This document shows, in pieces, positions 55,823 through 64,000 of a stretch of DNA of 64,000 bases. The notes beneath the pieces were generated by a model, which worked only from the letters and a program-made list of their open reading frames with translations, was not told the origin of the DNA and ran no database searches. Source of the stretch: Mannheimia granulomatis (GTDB lineage: Bacteria; Pseudomonadota; Gammaproteobacteria; Enterobacterales; Pasteurellaceae); assembly GCF_013377255.1 (NCBI RefSeq), contig NZ_CP016614.1:1930501-1994500 (forward strand), written 5' to 3'. Position numbers and translations under genes: made by a program. Each line of letters opens with the position of its first letter. The stretch's first letter is position 1.

Positions 55823-56854
55823 TTGAGTGATATCACTCTTGCAATAGATGTGATGGGCGGGGACTTTGGTCCCCGTGTTACTATTGTGGCCATCGCAAAT
55901 ACATTAAAATGTAATTCCAAACTCTCATTTCTTTTATTTGGTGATGAATACCAAATAGTGCCTCTTTTAAAAAAATACTCCCTCGAAAATCATCCTCGTA
56001 TTCAGCTTCATCACACAAAACAAGTGATTGATGCCGATGTTCCTTTTTCAACCGCCATCCGCCAAAGTAAAAATAGTTCAATGCGTTTAGCTATTGAAGC
56101 GGTAGCCACCGGTAAAGCTCAAGGATGTATTAGCGGAGGCAATACAGGAGCATTAATGGGATTGGCTAAATTACTGATTGAGCCATTACCTAATATTGAA
56201 CGTCCTGCACTGACTTCTTTAATTCCAACAATGAACGGAAACTCTACGGTTATGCTGGATTTAGGAGCCAATATTGAGGTAAGTAATCACCGACTTATCC
56301 AATTTGCCGATATGGGAAATATTTTTGCTCAAATAATGCTCGGTTTAGTTTACCCCCGCCTTTCTTTACTCAATATTGGCACAGAAGAAAATAAAGGTAC
56401 AACCCAAATTAAAGAAGTGCATCAAGTGCTAAAAACACGGCTTGATCTCAACTACATCGGTTTTATTGAAAGCGATAAATTAACCAGCTATATAACAGAC
56501 GTAATCGTCTGTGACGGCTATAGCGGTAATATTGCATTAAAAGCATTAGAAGGAGCGGCAAAAAATATTCTCTCTTTGCTTAAAAAAGAAAAAGCAGACT
56601 CAGATATTTGCCGTAAAGCAAAACGCTATTTATTAAGAACAATTTTCTATCGTTACTACCGCAAACTACAAGAAATCAATCCTGATCGCCATAATGGGGC
56701 CACGTTACTTGGGCTATCAAAAGTGATCGTCAAAAGCCATGGAGGGGCAAATGTAAATGCCTTCGGCTATGCAATTAATTATGCCGTTCAACAAATTGAA
56801 AACGATATTCCAAACAAAATTCTACAGAGATTAGATCAGCTAGAAAACAAATAA
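55823..56854 (+). CDS. plsX: Phosphate acyltransferase PlsX
   Basis: PlsX makes acyl-phosphate from acyl-ACP for phospholipid synthesis. The 343-residue protein starts with TTG (MSDITLAIDVMGGDFGPRV), with GAGG upstream. The motif CDGYSGNIALKALEG and the C-terminal KSHGGANVNAFGYAI are present. 18 bases separate it from rpmF. fabH does not follow. Confidence 0.95.
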   Translation: MSDITLAIDVMGGDFGPRVTIVAIANTLKCNSKLSFLLFGDEYQIVPLLKKYSLENHPRIQLHHTKQVIDADVPFSTAIRQSKNSSMRLAIEAVATGKAQGCISGGNTGALMGLAKLLIEPLPNIERPALTSLIPTMNGNSTVMLDLGANIEVSNHRLIQFADMGNIFAQIMLGLVYPRLSLLNIGTEENKGTTQIKEVHQVLKTRLDLNYIGFIESDKLTSYITDVIVCDGYSGNIALKALEGAAKNILSLLKKEKADSDICRKAKRYLLRTIFYRYYRKLQEINPDRHNGATLLGLSKVIVKSHGGANVNAFGYAINYAVQQIENDIPNKILQRLDQLENK

Positions 56855-56879
56855 GCGAACCGTTAAGTTCGCTTATTTG
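56848..56879. terminator. Bidirectional terminator between plsX and hisD
   Basis: CAAATAAGCGAAC and GTTCGCTTATTTG form a perfect 13-base stem; it overlaps the plsX stop and ends 3 bases before the hisD stop. Confidence 0.85.
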
Positions 56880-56881
56880 TT

Positions 56882-58165
56882 TTAGCCTTTTAATTTTGCC
56901 ACACGCAAACTGACTGCATTTTTATGTGCTTGCAATAACTCAGCACTTGCCATTTGTTCCACTGTTTCCGCTAAGGTTAAAAAGCCCGCTGGGGTTAGTT
57001 CTTGCACTGTCATACGCTTACTAAAATCGGCTAGCCCCAAACTAGAATAAGTTTTGGTGTGGCCATAAGTTGGCAACACATGGTTGGTCCCACTGGCATA
57101 ATCGCCCATTGATTCCGGCGAATAGGCGCCTAAGAAAATTGAGCCGGCATTATCTAAATCCACAAGCAGTGAGCGAGCATTCTCCGTTTGTACAATCAAA
57201 TGTTCAGGTGCATATTTATTGCTAATTTCGACCGCTTGTTGCAGGTTTTCAGCAATAAAAGTACGGCTATGAGCCAACGCTTTACGAGCCGTTTCGCCAC
57301 GAGGTAAAACAGACACTTGTTTTTCTAATTCTTCATCCACCGCTTTCGCTAATTTCTCACTTGGGGTCACTAAAATCACTTGTGAATCTGCACCGTGTTC
57401 GGCTTGGGAGAGCAAATCACTGGCTACAAAGGCAGGATCAGCAAATTCATCAGCAATCACTAACACCTCAGACGGTCCTGCCGGCATATCAATCGCAGTG
57501 CCTTCTTGCACTACTTGGCGCTTGGCCTCCGTCACAAAAGCATTACCCGGCCCGAAAATTTTATCCACTTTCGCTACCGTTTGCGTGCCATTTGCCATCG
57601 CAATAATCGCTTGAGCTCCACCGACAGCATAGATGGTTTTCACCCCACAAAGATTGGCGGTATAAAGAATTTCATCGGCAATCGGCGGTGGCGAGCAAAG
57701 CACGATTTTCTTGCAACCTGCAATTTTTGCCGGAATCGCTAACATTAAAACAGTAGAAAACAGTGGAGCCGAGCCTCCCGGAATATAAAGCCCAACCCGA
57801 TTAATCGGGCGGGTAATCACTTGGCAACGCACACCGGCTTGGGTTTCAATATCCACTTCTTGATTTTGTTGTGCTTTATGAAACGTCTCAATATTCGCTT
57901 TAGCATTTTGAATCGCTTTTTTCAACGCTGGGGAAATTCGGTTTTCTGCCTGCTGAATCTGCTCTTTCGATACGACAAGGCTCTCTAACTTGACTTTATC
58001 GAATTTTTCACTTAACTCAAAGAGAGCTTTATCACCATTTGCGATGACATTCGCTTTGATTTCATCCACTGCGGTTTTGATACTTTCGCCAATCACCTGT
58101 GCCGGGCGAGCAAGATATTGTTCTTGCTCCGCTTCACTTAGGTTATTCCAAATTAGGGTTTGCAT
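56882..58165 (-). CDS. hisD: Histidinol dehydrogenase
   Basis: HisD oxidises histidinol to histidine with NAD in the last two steps. The 427-residue protein has [25 protein letters not shown] and the catalytic Glu-His segment [12 protein letters not shown]. It is transcribed from the hisL-hisG leader, but a 118-base repeat-rich gap separates it from hisG. No hisC or hisB follows; plsX is convergent, so the other his genes must lie elsewhere. Confidence 0.96.
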   Translation of the reverse strand: MQTLIWNNLSEAEQEQYLARPAQVIGESIKTAVDEIKANVIANGDKALFELSEKFDKVKLESLVVSKEQIQQAENRISPALKKAIQNAKANIETFHKAQQNQEVDIETQAGVRCQVITRPINRVGLYIPGGSAPLFSTVLMLAIPAKIAGCKKIVLCSPPPIADEILYTANLCGVKTIYAVGGAQAIIAMANGTQTVAKVDKIFGPGNAFVTEAKRQVVQEGTAIDMPAGPSEVLVIADEFADPAFVASDLLSQAEHGADSQVILVTPSEKLAKAVDEELEKQVSVLPRGETARKALAHSRTFIAENLQQAVEISNKYAPEHLIVQTENARSLLVDLDNAGSIFLGAYSPESMGDYASGTNHVLPTYGHTKTYSSLGLADFSKRMTVQELTPAGFLTLAETVEQMASAELLQAHKNAVSLRVAKLKG

Positions 58166-58182
58166 ATTTTGTCCTTATTTAT

Positions 58183-58271
58183 GCCTAGCACGGCAAAGCC
58201 GTACTAGGTTACGCATATTTGAGCCGCTCTGCGGCTCTATTTTCGGTTACTTTCTTTGCACAAGCAAAGAA
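58183..58271 (-). repeat. Three hairpins between hisG and hisD
   Basis: Three inverted repeats lie in 118 bases: CTAGCACGGC/GCCGTACTAG (about 58184-58207), GAGCCG/CGGCTC (58221-58237) and CTTTCTTTGC/GCAAAGAAA (58250-58271). Together they look like an intergenic repeat element rather than coding sequence. They may protect or attenuate the downstream hisD message. Confidence 0.55.
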
Positions 58272-58283
58272 ATAACATAAAAC

Positions 58284-59183
58284 CTACGCCAACATTTTCT
58301 CAATAGGTAGAACGAGAACAGAACTCGCCCCCATCTCTTTAAGCTGTTCCATTGTTTCCCAGAACAAGTTTTCTTGGCTTACTACATGCATTGCCACTCG
58401 GGTTTGATCATTTGCAAGCGGAAGAATAGTGGGATTTTCTACTCCCGGTAATAATGCCGTAATCTGTGTTAGCTTATCTTTTGGTGCGTGTAACATAATA
58501 TATTTGGATTCACTAGCTTGCTGTATACCTTGAATACGAGTCAGTAATTTATCTACTAAAGCCTGTTTTTCGGCAGAAAGCGGCTCTTTACGCTGAATTA
58601 AACAAGCAGTGGAACGATAAATCACCTCCACCTCTTTCAACCCGTTTGCCTCAAGAGTTGCGCCTGAAGAAACCAAATCGCAAATAGCTGTAGCAATACC
58701 GGCACTTGGGGCAACTTCTACCGATCCTGTTAAAAGAATACTTTTAAACGGCACACCTTGCTCTTTCATATAGCGTTTTAATAAATTAGGATATGAAGTA
58801 GCAATAACTGCATCCTCCAAATCTTTTACATTGGTATAGTTCTTATCACGCTCAATGGCAAGAGATAAACGACATCCGCCAAAATCTAATTGGCGAAGTT
58901 TTTTATATTCTACCTTTTCACCGCCGGCTAATCGTCCGAGTTCTTCTTCCTCTAACACATTCTCACCGATAATGCCAAGATCTACTACACCATCAAAGAC
59001 TAAGCCCGGAATATCATCATCACGCACACGCAAGATTTCAATCGGCATATTTTCCGAATAGGCAATCAAGCGTTGGTCATTCCAAATAATTTTTACTCCG
59101 CATTGCTTCAATAACTCACTGCATTCTTGGCTTAAACGCCCTTTTTTCTGCATTGCGATGCGTAATCTATTTTGTGTTGTCAT
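58284..59183 (-). CDS. hisG: ATP phosphoribosyltransferase
   Basis: HisG catalyses the first step of histidine synthesis. The 299-residue long form has the catalytic domain ([10 protein letters not shown] ... [11 protein letters not shown]) and a C-terminal regulatory domain (about 220-299) that binds histidine for feedback. It is first after the hisL leader. Confidence 0.96.
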   Translation of the reverse strand: MTTQNRLRIAMQKKGRLSQECSELLKQCGVKIIWNDQRLIAYSENMPIEILRVRDDDIPGLVFDGVVDLGIIGENVLEEEELGRLAGGEKVEYKKLRQLDFGGCRLSLAIERDKNYTNVKDLEDAVIATSYPNLLKRYMKEQGVPFKSILLTGSVEVAPSAGIATAICDLVSSGATLEANGLKEVEVIYRSTACLIQRKEPLSAEKQALVDKLLTRIQGIQQASESKYIMLHAPKDKLTQITALLPGVENPTILPLANDQTRVAMHVVSQENLFWETMEQLKEMGASSVLVLPIEKMLA

Positions 59184-59220
59184 TGCTGTTTCCTTCTTGT
59201 TTTTTAAATTTTAAATGTAA

Positions 59221-59300
59221 AGAAAAACCCTCTCGAAAAGACTTCCGAGAGGGTTAAATTTAGTTTGCTTTTATGCGTACTCGGAAGTTGCTATCTTCCG
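59221..59300 (-). promoter_or_regulatory. his operon attenuator with alternative hairpins
   Basis: On the minus-strand transcript: a pause hairpin CGGAAG/CTTCCG (59300-59282) and a terminator AACCCTCTCG/CGAGAGGGTT (59255-59226), followed by a TTTTTC tract. An anti-terminator forms because CTCGGAAG (59280-59287) can instead pair with CTTCCGAG (59242-59249). The three structures are mutually exclusive, as expected for transcription attenuation by ribosome stalling on hisL. Confidence 0.9.
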
Positions 59301-59322
59301 CACACATCGAATGCCCGAAAGA

Positions 59323-59367
59323 TTATTCAGGGAAATGATGGTGGTGATGAGTACGAATAAATGTCAT
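59323..59367 (-). CDS. hisL: his operon leader peptide HisL (14 aa)
   Basis: The frame MTFIRTHHHHHFPE has five consecutive histidine codons and sits 140 bases upstream of hisG, just ahead of the attenuator hairpins. Ribosome stalling here when charged tRNA-His is short should free the anti-terminator. Confidence 0.93.
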   Translation of the reverse strand: MTFIRTHHHHHFPE

Positions 59368-59472
59368 TGTTCTATTCTCCAAAAATGAGCTGTTTTAAAA
59401 GATACGCCTAAATTTTAACAATGACAAGTCTTTTTTATAAAAATTTGTTTTTATTATCTCAAAATAAGCTAT

Positions 59473-59486
59473 CGCAAACGTTTGCG
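59473..59486 (+). promoter_or_regulatory. PurR operator at the purC promoter
   Basis: CGCAAACGTTTGCG is a perfect 14-base palindrome matching the PurR consensus ACGCAAACGTTTTCGT. TATAAT follows at 59495-59500, so repressor would cover the promoter. The purC ATG is at 59544. Confidence 0.9.
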
Positions 59487-59543
59487 TAAAGCGGTATAAT
59501 TTCCCTAATTTTTTACAAATTCAATAAAGCAGGAATTTTAAAA

Positions 59544-60401
59544 ATGCAAATCAGCTTAAAAAAAATCTACTCCGGCAAAGTGCGTGACCTCTACGAAATT
59601 GACGAAAAACGAATGTTAATGGTGGCAACCGATCGCTTATCGGCATTCGATGTAATCTTAGATGACCCTATCCCACACAAAGGTGAAATCCTCACCCAAA
59701 TCTCTAATTTCTGGTTTAACAAATTATCTCATATTATGCCAAACCACTTCACAGGTGAAAGCGTATTTGACGTACTACCGAAAGAAGAAGCGGAAGCAAT
59801 TCAATACCGTGCGGTAGTTTGCAAACGCCTAACGCCGGTGAAAATTGAGTCAATTGTGCGTGGTTATTTAACCGGCTCAGGCTTAAAAGATTACAAACAA
59901 ACCGGTACGATCTGTGGCTTAAAATTACCGGAAGGATTAACAGAAGCAAGCAAATTACCGCAACCGATTTTCACCCCATCTAGCAAAGCGGAAGTGGGCG
60001 ATCATGACATCAACATCAGCTATGAAGAGTGTGAACGCCAAATCGGTGCCGAACTTGCTGCCAAAGTGCGTGATGCTGCCCTCGCACTTTATACTGAAGC
60101 CGCAGAATATGCCTTAACCAAAGGCATTATTATCTGCGATACCAAATTTGAATTCGGATTAGATGAAAACGGTATACTGACTTTAATGGACGAAGTACTG
60201 ACTCCAGACTCCAGCCGATTCTGGTCAGTTGAAACTTACCAAGAAGGCATAAATCCACCTTCATTCGACAAACAATTCGTGCGAGATTGGCTTGAAAACA
60301 GTGGCTGGAACAAACAAGCCCCAGCTCCAAAAGTGCCGGCGGATGTGATTGAAAAAACCGTAGCAAAATACCAAGAAGCTTTAGATTTATTAACTAAATA
60401 A
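59544..60401 (+). CDS. purC: SAICAR synthetase (phosphoribosylaminoimidazole-succinocarboxamide synthase)
   Basis: PurC joins aspartate to CAIR in purine synthesis. The 285-residue protein has [34 protein letters not shown] and [10 protein letters not shown]. It is the longer form, not the about 237-residue E. coli type. The PurR operator upstream gives purine repression. Downstream, CAATCCTT-AC-AAGGATTG (60471-60488) precedes the main terminator. Confidence 0.96.
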   Translation: MQISLKKIYSGKVRDLYEIDEKRMLMVATDRLSAFDVILDDPIPHKGEILTQISNFWFNKLSHIMPNHFTGESVFDVLPKEEAEAIQYRAVVCKRLTPVKIESIVRGYLTGSGLKDYKQTGTICGLKLPEGLTEASKLPQPIFTPSSKAEVGDHDINISYEECERQIGAELAAKVRDAALALYTEAAEYALTKGIIICDTKFEFGLDENGILTLMDEVLTPDSSRFWSVETYQEGINPPSFDKQFVRDWLENSGWNKQAPAPKVPADVIEKTVAKYQEALDLLTK

Positions 60402-60520
60402 GCGAACAAGCGATTACAAAAAGCATCGGTTTTTGAACGTTGGCTTTGCTAACGGCAGCGAAGCTGTGAACAATCCTTACAAGGATTGTGAATAATTTTA
60501 GTCAATTTTTGCAAATACGA

Positions 60521-60551
60521 AAAAGCCTGTAAGGAATACTTACAGGCTTTT
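60521..60551. terminator. Bidirectional terminator between purC and the MNT gene
   Basis: AAAAGCCTGTAAG and CTTACAGGCTTTT form a perfect 13-base stem with T tracts both ways, between convergent genes. Confidence 0.9.
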
Positions 60552-60561
60552 GTTTTTAGAA

Positions 60562-60867
60562 TTACTGGATTTCTATATATTTTTGCCGAATAATCTGCCG
60601 AAATGCTTCGCTGGTGGTTGCCCAATCAACAATATCCACTTTCCAAACAAGATCTGATTCAGAAAAAGCCTCTTTTAAATTATCACGCTCTAAAAAAGTT
60701 AAAGGCATTTCAGTAATAATTGCCAAGTCTAAATCCGAATATTTTCGTGCTGTGCCTTTCACCCGAGAGCCAAATGCCCAAACAGGGTAATCCGGAACGA
60801 ATTGCTGTAAAATAGATTTGACGATAGCGAGTTCTTCAGGTTGAAGATCTAATTCTACTTTATCCAT
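60562..60867 (-). CDS. mntA: MNT-domain nucleotidyltransferase (MntA-like antitoxin, HI0073 family)
   Basis: The 101-residue minimal nucleotidyltransferase has the motif GSRVKGTARKYSDLDLAI, with the GS and DxD catalytic signature. In HEPT-MNT pairs this enzyme adds AMP residues to a tyrosine of the HEPT toxin and silences it. Its start overlaps the HEPT stop by 8 bases. It matches the HI0073 half of the Haemophilus HI0073-HI0074 pair in type. Confidence 0.88.
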   Translation of the reverse strand: MDKVELDLQPEELAIVKSILQQFVPDYPVWAFGSRVKGTARKYSDLDLAIITEMPLTFLERDNLKEAFSESDLVWKVDIVDWATTSEAFRQIIRQKYIEIQ

Positions 60868-61297
60868 TCTGATTTCTTACTCTCAGCTGTGACACTAAAA
60901 AGCGACTATATTGCAAAAACTCCGCAATTTGACTATAGACCACCATAGCCTTAGTTTGATCATAAGTATGAGAGGTAATATTTCGCATATCACGGAAAGT
61001 CACCCATTTTGCCATATCGTCAATCAAACCGGATTGTAATGCATCACGCAAAATATCTTTAAAGCTATAAGCTTGTAAATCCTCAATACTAATAGCTTCT
61101 TGTTGCAGCTGTCTTTTGATCATTTTAAGGCTTAATTCATACACAAATTCAAACTTTTGAATTGCCCCTACAATCAAGGTATCTTGAACGATAGGTAATT
61201 GCTGATTAAACCAATTAGTATCGGAAAGCTGAGTAATTGTCTGTTCTAAAGATTGAAAAGCATCTTCCAAAACCCGAGTACTAAGTTGCTCAGACAT
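60860..61297 (-). CDS. hepT: HEPT-domain toxin (HI0074 family)
   Basis: The start MSEQLSTRVLEDAFQSLEQT at 61297 gives 145 residues, all helical. The HEPT RNase motif RNITSHTYD (Rx4H, followed by the tyrosine that MntA modifies) is near residue 109. It acts as an RNase toxin when unmodified. The upstream sequence holds Hin-type uptake signals, unlike the rest of the window. Confidence 0.87.
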   Translation of the reverse strand: MSEQLSTRVLEDAFQSLEQTITQLSDTNWFNQQLPIVQDTLIVGAIQKFEFVYELSLKMIKRQLQQEAISIEDLQAYSFKDILRDALQSGLIDDMAKWVTFRDMRNITSHTYDQTKAMVVYSQIAEFLQYSRFLVSQLRVRNQNG

Positions 61298-61320
61298 ACG
61301 ATATTTCCTTTTAAAAACAA

Positions 61321-61347
61321 AAAGTGCGGTTATTCTACCGCACTTTT
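61321..61347. repeat. Inverted Hin-type uptake-signal pair
   Basis: AAAGTGCGGT (61321-61330) and ACCGCACTTT (61337-61346) contain the Haemophilus influenzae-type core AAGTGCGGT in both orientations and form a terminator-like hairpin after ilvC. An Apl-type core ACCGCTTGT lies right beside it (61369-61377). All other full uptake cores I found in the window are Apl type. Confidence 0.85.
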
Positions 61348-61389
61348 GCAAATTTCTTAATTTTTTTGACCGCTTGTAAATAATCTACA

Positions 61390-62871
61390 TTAGCCTTGTG
61401 ATGAAATACGTTTCATATCTGTCATATAACCACGTAATTCTTGACCGATTAGCTCAATTGGGTGGTTACGAATAGCATCATTTACATCACGTAAGTAAAC
61501 GTTGTCGATTTCAACCGCTGGGGTTGGTTCGCCTAAATCGCCTTTCTCTAAAGTTGGGATAATTTCTTTTGCAAGAATTGGCGTTGCCACGTGAGAGAAT
61601 AAGTAGTTGCCGTATTCTGCTGTGTCTGAAATAACCACGTTCATTTCATATAAACGTTTACGAGCGATGGTGTTTGCGATTAACGGTAACTCGTGTAAAG
61701 ACTCATAGTAAGCAGATTCTTCGTAGATACCCGCTGAAACCATGGTATCGAACGCTAATTCAACCCCCGCTTTCACCATTGCCACCATTAACACACCGTT
61801 GTCAAAATATTCTTGTTCAGAAATTTTGATACCGTCTGCTTGTGGTGCATTTTCAAAGGCAGTTTTGCCGGTTTCTTCACGCCATTTTAATAGGTCTGCA
61901 TCACCGTTCGCCCAGTCTGCCATCATGGTTGATGAGAACTCACCGCTGATGATATCATCCATGTGTTTTTCAAATAAGAACGCTAATTTTTCTTTAATTT
62001 GCTCAGAAAGTTCAAATGCACGTAGTTTTGCACTGTTAGATAAGCGATCCATCATTAAAGTGATACCGCCTTGTTTTAATGCCTCGGTAATAGTTTCCCA
62101 ACCGAATTGAATCAATTTACCTGCATAGGCTGGATCTTTACCTTCCGCCACTAATTTATCGTAGCAAACAATAGAACCTGCTTGTAACATACCACAAAGA
62201 ATAGTTTGCTCACCCATTAAGTCAGATTTTACTTCTGCCACAAATGAAGATTCTAACACACCCGCACGGTCACCACCGGTTGCCGACGCCCACGCTTTTG
62301 CAATCGCTAAGCCTTCGCCTTTCGGGTCGTTTTCAGGGTGAACCGCGATTAATGTCGGCACACCAAAGCCACGTTTGTACTCTTCACGTACTTCTGTACC
62401 TGGGCATTTTGGCGCTGTCATCACAACGGTGATGTCCGGACGAATTTGCTCACCTTCTTCAACAATGTTGAAACCGTGTGAATAACCGAATGCGGCACCG
62501 TGTTTCATTAACGGCATAACATCAGCTACTACTTTTGAGTGTTGTTTGTCCGGGGTTAAGTTGATCACTAAATCAGCTTCTGGGATTAATTGCTCGTAAG
62601 TACCAACTACAAAGCCATTTTCGGAAGCACGTTTAAATGAAGCACGCTTTTCTGCAATTGCTTCAGGACGCAGTGCATAGCTGATATCTAGGCCGGAATC
62701 GCGCATATTTAAACCTTGGTTTAAACCTTGTGCACCACAGCCCACGATAACCACTTTTTTGCCTTTTAAGAAATTGCAGCCATCTGCAAATTCATTACGA
62801 TCCATAAAACGGCAGCGACCTAATTGGTCTAATTTTTGACGTAAATTTAATGTGTTGAAATAGTTAGCCAT
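61390..62871 (-). CDS. ilvC: Ketol-acid reductoisomerase (class II)
   Basis: The 493-residue E. coli-type long form converts acetolactate to dihydroxyisovalerate in valine/isoleucine synthesis. NADPH site [21 protein letters not shown]; duplicated C-terminal knotted domains follow ([21 protein letters not shown]). The 233-base gap to pqiA holds the divergent promoters and short inverted repeats; ilvY is not adjacent. Confidence 0.97.
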   Translation of the reverse strand: MANYFNTLNLRQKLDQLGRCRFMDRNEFADGCNFLKGKKVVIVGCGAQGLNQGLNMRDSGLDISYALRPEAIAEKRASFKRASENGFVVGTYEQLIPEADLVINLTPDKQHSKVVADVMPLMKHGAAFGYSHGFNIVEEGEQIRPDITVVMTAPKCPGTEVREEYKRGFGVPTLIAVHPENDPKGEGLAIAKAWASATGGDRAGVLESSFVAEVKSDLMGEQTILCGMLQAGSIVCYDKLVAEGKDPAYAGKLIQFGWETITEALKQGGITLMMDRLSNSAKLRAFELSEQIKEKLAFLFEKHMDDIISGEFSSTMMADWANGDADLLKWREETGKTAFENAPQADGIKISEQEYFDNGVLMVAMVKAGVELAFDTMVSAGIYEESAYYESLHELPLIANTIARKRLYEMNVVISDTAEYGNYLFSHVATPILAKEIIPTLEKGDLGEPTPAVEIDNVYLRDVNDAIRNHPIELIGQELRGYMTDMKRISSQG

Positions 62872-62991
62872 TTTTTAATCCTTCTGATTAGTCAATGTGA
62901 GTATGAGGTTTTGTTTGCATATTGTTGTTGTGTTGTGAGATGAATTATACACCAGCACAGCATTGCGTAAATTGAAAATATCAGTATTTAA

Positions 62992-63020
62992 TATTGCATA
63001 AATTGCAATAAAATGCAATT
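62992..63020. promoter_or_regulatory. Tandem TTGCA/TGCAA inverted repeats between ilvC and pqiA
   Basis: TATTGCA-N5-TGCAATA (62992-63010) overlaps ATTGCA-N6-TGCAAT (63003-63020). These lie in the divergent promoter region and could be a regulator site for ilvC, pqiA or both. An uptake-signal-like ACCGCTTGC follows at about 63043. Confidence 0.4.
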
Positions 63021-63104
63021 TGCAAAAGATTTAGCGAATTGAACCGCTTGCAATCTGTGAGATAAAGTAGAAAATAGCTACTTAAATTAAATGAAGACTG
63101 AAAA

Positions 63105-64000
63105 ATGAAGATCAACAAAATCATTCTACAAAGCTGTAGCGAATGTGGACAATTAGTTCGTGTACCACTCAATTTTCACGGCAGTGCGGTCTGCCCAAAC
63201 TGCCGCCATGAGCTACGAAAAAACAACCACTGGAGCCTACGCCGCTGTTCATTTTTAGCTCTTGCGATCTTAATCTTACTGCCTTTCGCTCTTACTTTTC
63301 CGCTACTAAGCATTGATTTACTTGGGGTAAGAATCAATGCAACCGTATGGGACGGTATTTGGAAAATGGCGACCTCAGGCTATCCATACACAGCTTTTAT
63401 GGTATTGGTATGTGCAGTGATTATGCCACTGGCTTTCGTACTGTTAATTTTAACTGTTCAACTGCAACGCATTATTCGCCAACGTCCTCGTTATACACTG
63501 ATATTCTTAACCAAAATAAAAGAGTGGGTGATGTTAGATGTTTATTTGGTATCTCTCGCGGTTGCCGCGTTCAAAATTCGAGATTATGCAGACTTACACT
63601 TTGGCATACATTTAGTTGCCTTTGTAATTGTAGCACTTCTGAATACCTTGCTATTTATTAAAATTGAACCACAGCAGGCATGGGAAAGGTTCTATCCGGA
63701 ATATCATTCACTACCCTTTGACCATCCACGCAAACCTACCTTGTGTCCAACGTGTGAATACTGCTTTGATGAAAAAATTCTGGATTTAAAAGGCCGTCAA
63801 CGCTGCCCGCGTTGTGAAAGTAATTTGTCGATATCCGACAATATTAAGCTACAACGGGTTTGGGCTTGTTTGATAGCCGGGGCAATTATGATAATTCCGG
63901 CAAATATTTTTCCAATATCCATTACTGAAATGGCAGGGCAAGTTTCTGCAGACTCATTAATTTCCGGTGTAATTTTATTTATCAAAATGGGAAGTTATGC
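63105..64000 (+). CDS. pqiA: Paraquat-inducible protein A (PqiA), 3' truncated by window edge
   Basis: The frame runs from ATG 63105 to the window end without a stop; 298 residues are visible. N-terminal zinc ribbon CSECGQ...CPNCRHEL, four membrane segments, then a second zinc ribbon CPTCEYCFDE...RCPRCES begins the second PqiA repeat. PqiA with PqiB and PqiC forms an envelope lipid-transport system. An earlier ATG at 63091 stops after five codons. Confidence 0.93.
   Translation, partial: MKINKIILQSCSECGQLVRVPLNFHGSAVCPNCRHELRKNNHWSLRRCSFLALAILILLPFALTFPLLSIDLLGVRINATVWDGIWKMATSGYPYTAFMVLVCAVIMPLAFVLLILTVQLQRIIRQRPRYTLIFLTKIKEWVMLDVYLVSLAVAAFKIRDYADLHFGIHLVAFVIVALLNTLLFIKIEPQQAWERFYPEYHSLPFDHPRKPTLCPTCEYCFDEKILDLKGRQRCPRCESNLSISDNIKLQRVWACLIAGAIMIIPANIFPISITEMAGQVSADSLISGVILFIKMGSY

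Noticed and set aside
63347..63661. 104-codon plus-strand frame within pqiA
   Set aside because: Out of frame with PqiA, whose zinc ribbons and membrane segments are clear.

Overview
Organism. This is a Pasteurellaceae chromosome segment. The uptake-signal core ACAAGCGGT (Apl type, as in Actinobacillus pleuropneumoniae, Mannheimia and Bibersteinia) recurs between the chromosomal genes. The tmRNA encodes the tag ANDEQYALAA. The gene clusters (truD-surE-yqaA-lppB, oapA-comE1, manXYZ, gshF) also fit the family. Mannheimia is my best guess, but the sequence alone does not fix the species.

Layout. 1-1509: 3' part of a rhodanese-family sulfurtransferase, then ssrA. About 1618-11668: a roughly 10 kb integrated element, all genes on the plus strand. 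It carries a tyrosine integrase, a RelE/HigB-like toxin with an HTH antitoxin, an AT-rich unknown gene, an AlpA-like activator, an AntA-type antirepressor, several small unknown genes, two terminase-small-subunit-like genes, an Ash/Icd-like gene and a primase-SF3 helicase broken by one in-frame TAG. No capsid, tail, portal, large terminase or lysis gene is visible. This is the architecture of a phage-inducible chromosomal island (phage satellite), and it is the most interesting part of the window. Two ATCACC/GGTGAT repeat clusters that share an exact 19-mer lie near its two ends and look like replication-origin sequences. The first chromosomal gene on the right, yeeE, has lost the start of its reading frame.

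11.7-26 kb: yeeE-tusA sulfur genes; the yibN-secB-gpsA-cysE operon; tig; the str operon (rpsL-rpsG-fusA-tuf); waaC and waaF; an MliC-like lipoprotein; oapA. 26-39.7 kb: competence gene comE1 with a CRP-S-like site, psd, bifunctional gshF, CRP-linked manXYZ, tpiA, truD-surE-yqaA, three related lipoprotein genes ending in nlpD/lppB, and tag. 39.7-50.7 kb: acpP, rpe, the zinc-independent ribosomal protein pair rpmE2-rpmJ2 behind a palindrome, yggT, fabH-trmB-yggL, yeaD and fbp divergent around a CRP site, fused mobAB, yihD-dsbA, yfcZ, srmB and grxA. 50.7-64 kb: an NSS-family transporter with a 30-residue MetS-like partner, corB, ypjD, yceD-rpmF-plsX, hisL-hisG-hisD with a complete attenuator, PurR-controlled purC, an MNT-HEPT toxin-antitoxin pair next to the only clear Hin-type uptake signals, ilvC, and the start of pqiA.

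How it works together. The chromosomal part is mostly housekeeping, with readable control sites: CRP, CRP-S, PurR, a possible Zur site and his attenuation. Many intergenic regions end in inverted uptake-signal pairs that can act as terminators. The element has its own integration, regulation, replication and packaging-interference gene types, but its replication gene appears to be inactivated.
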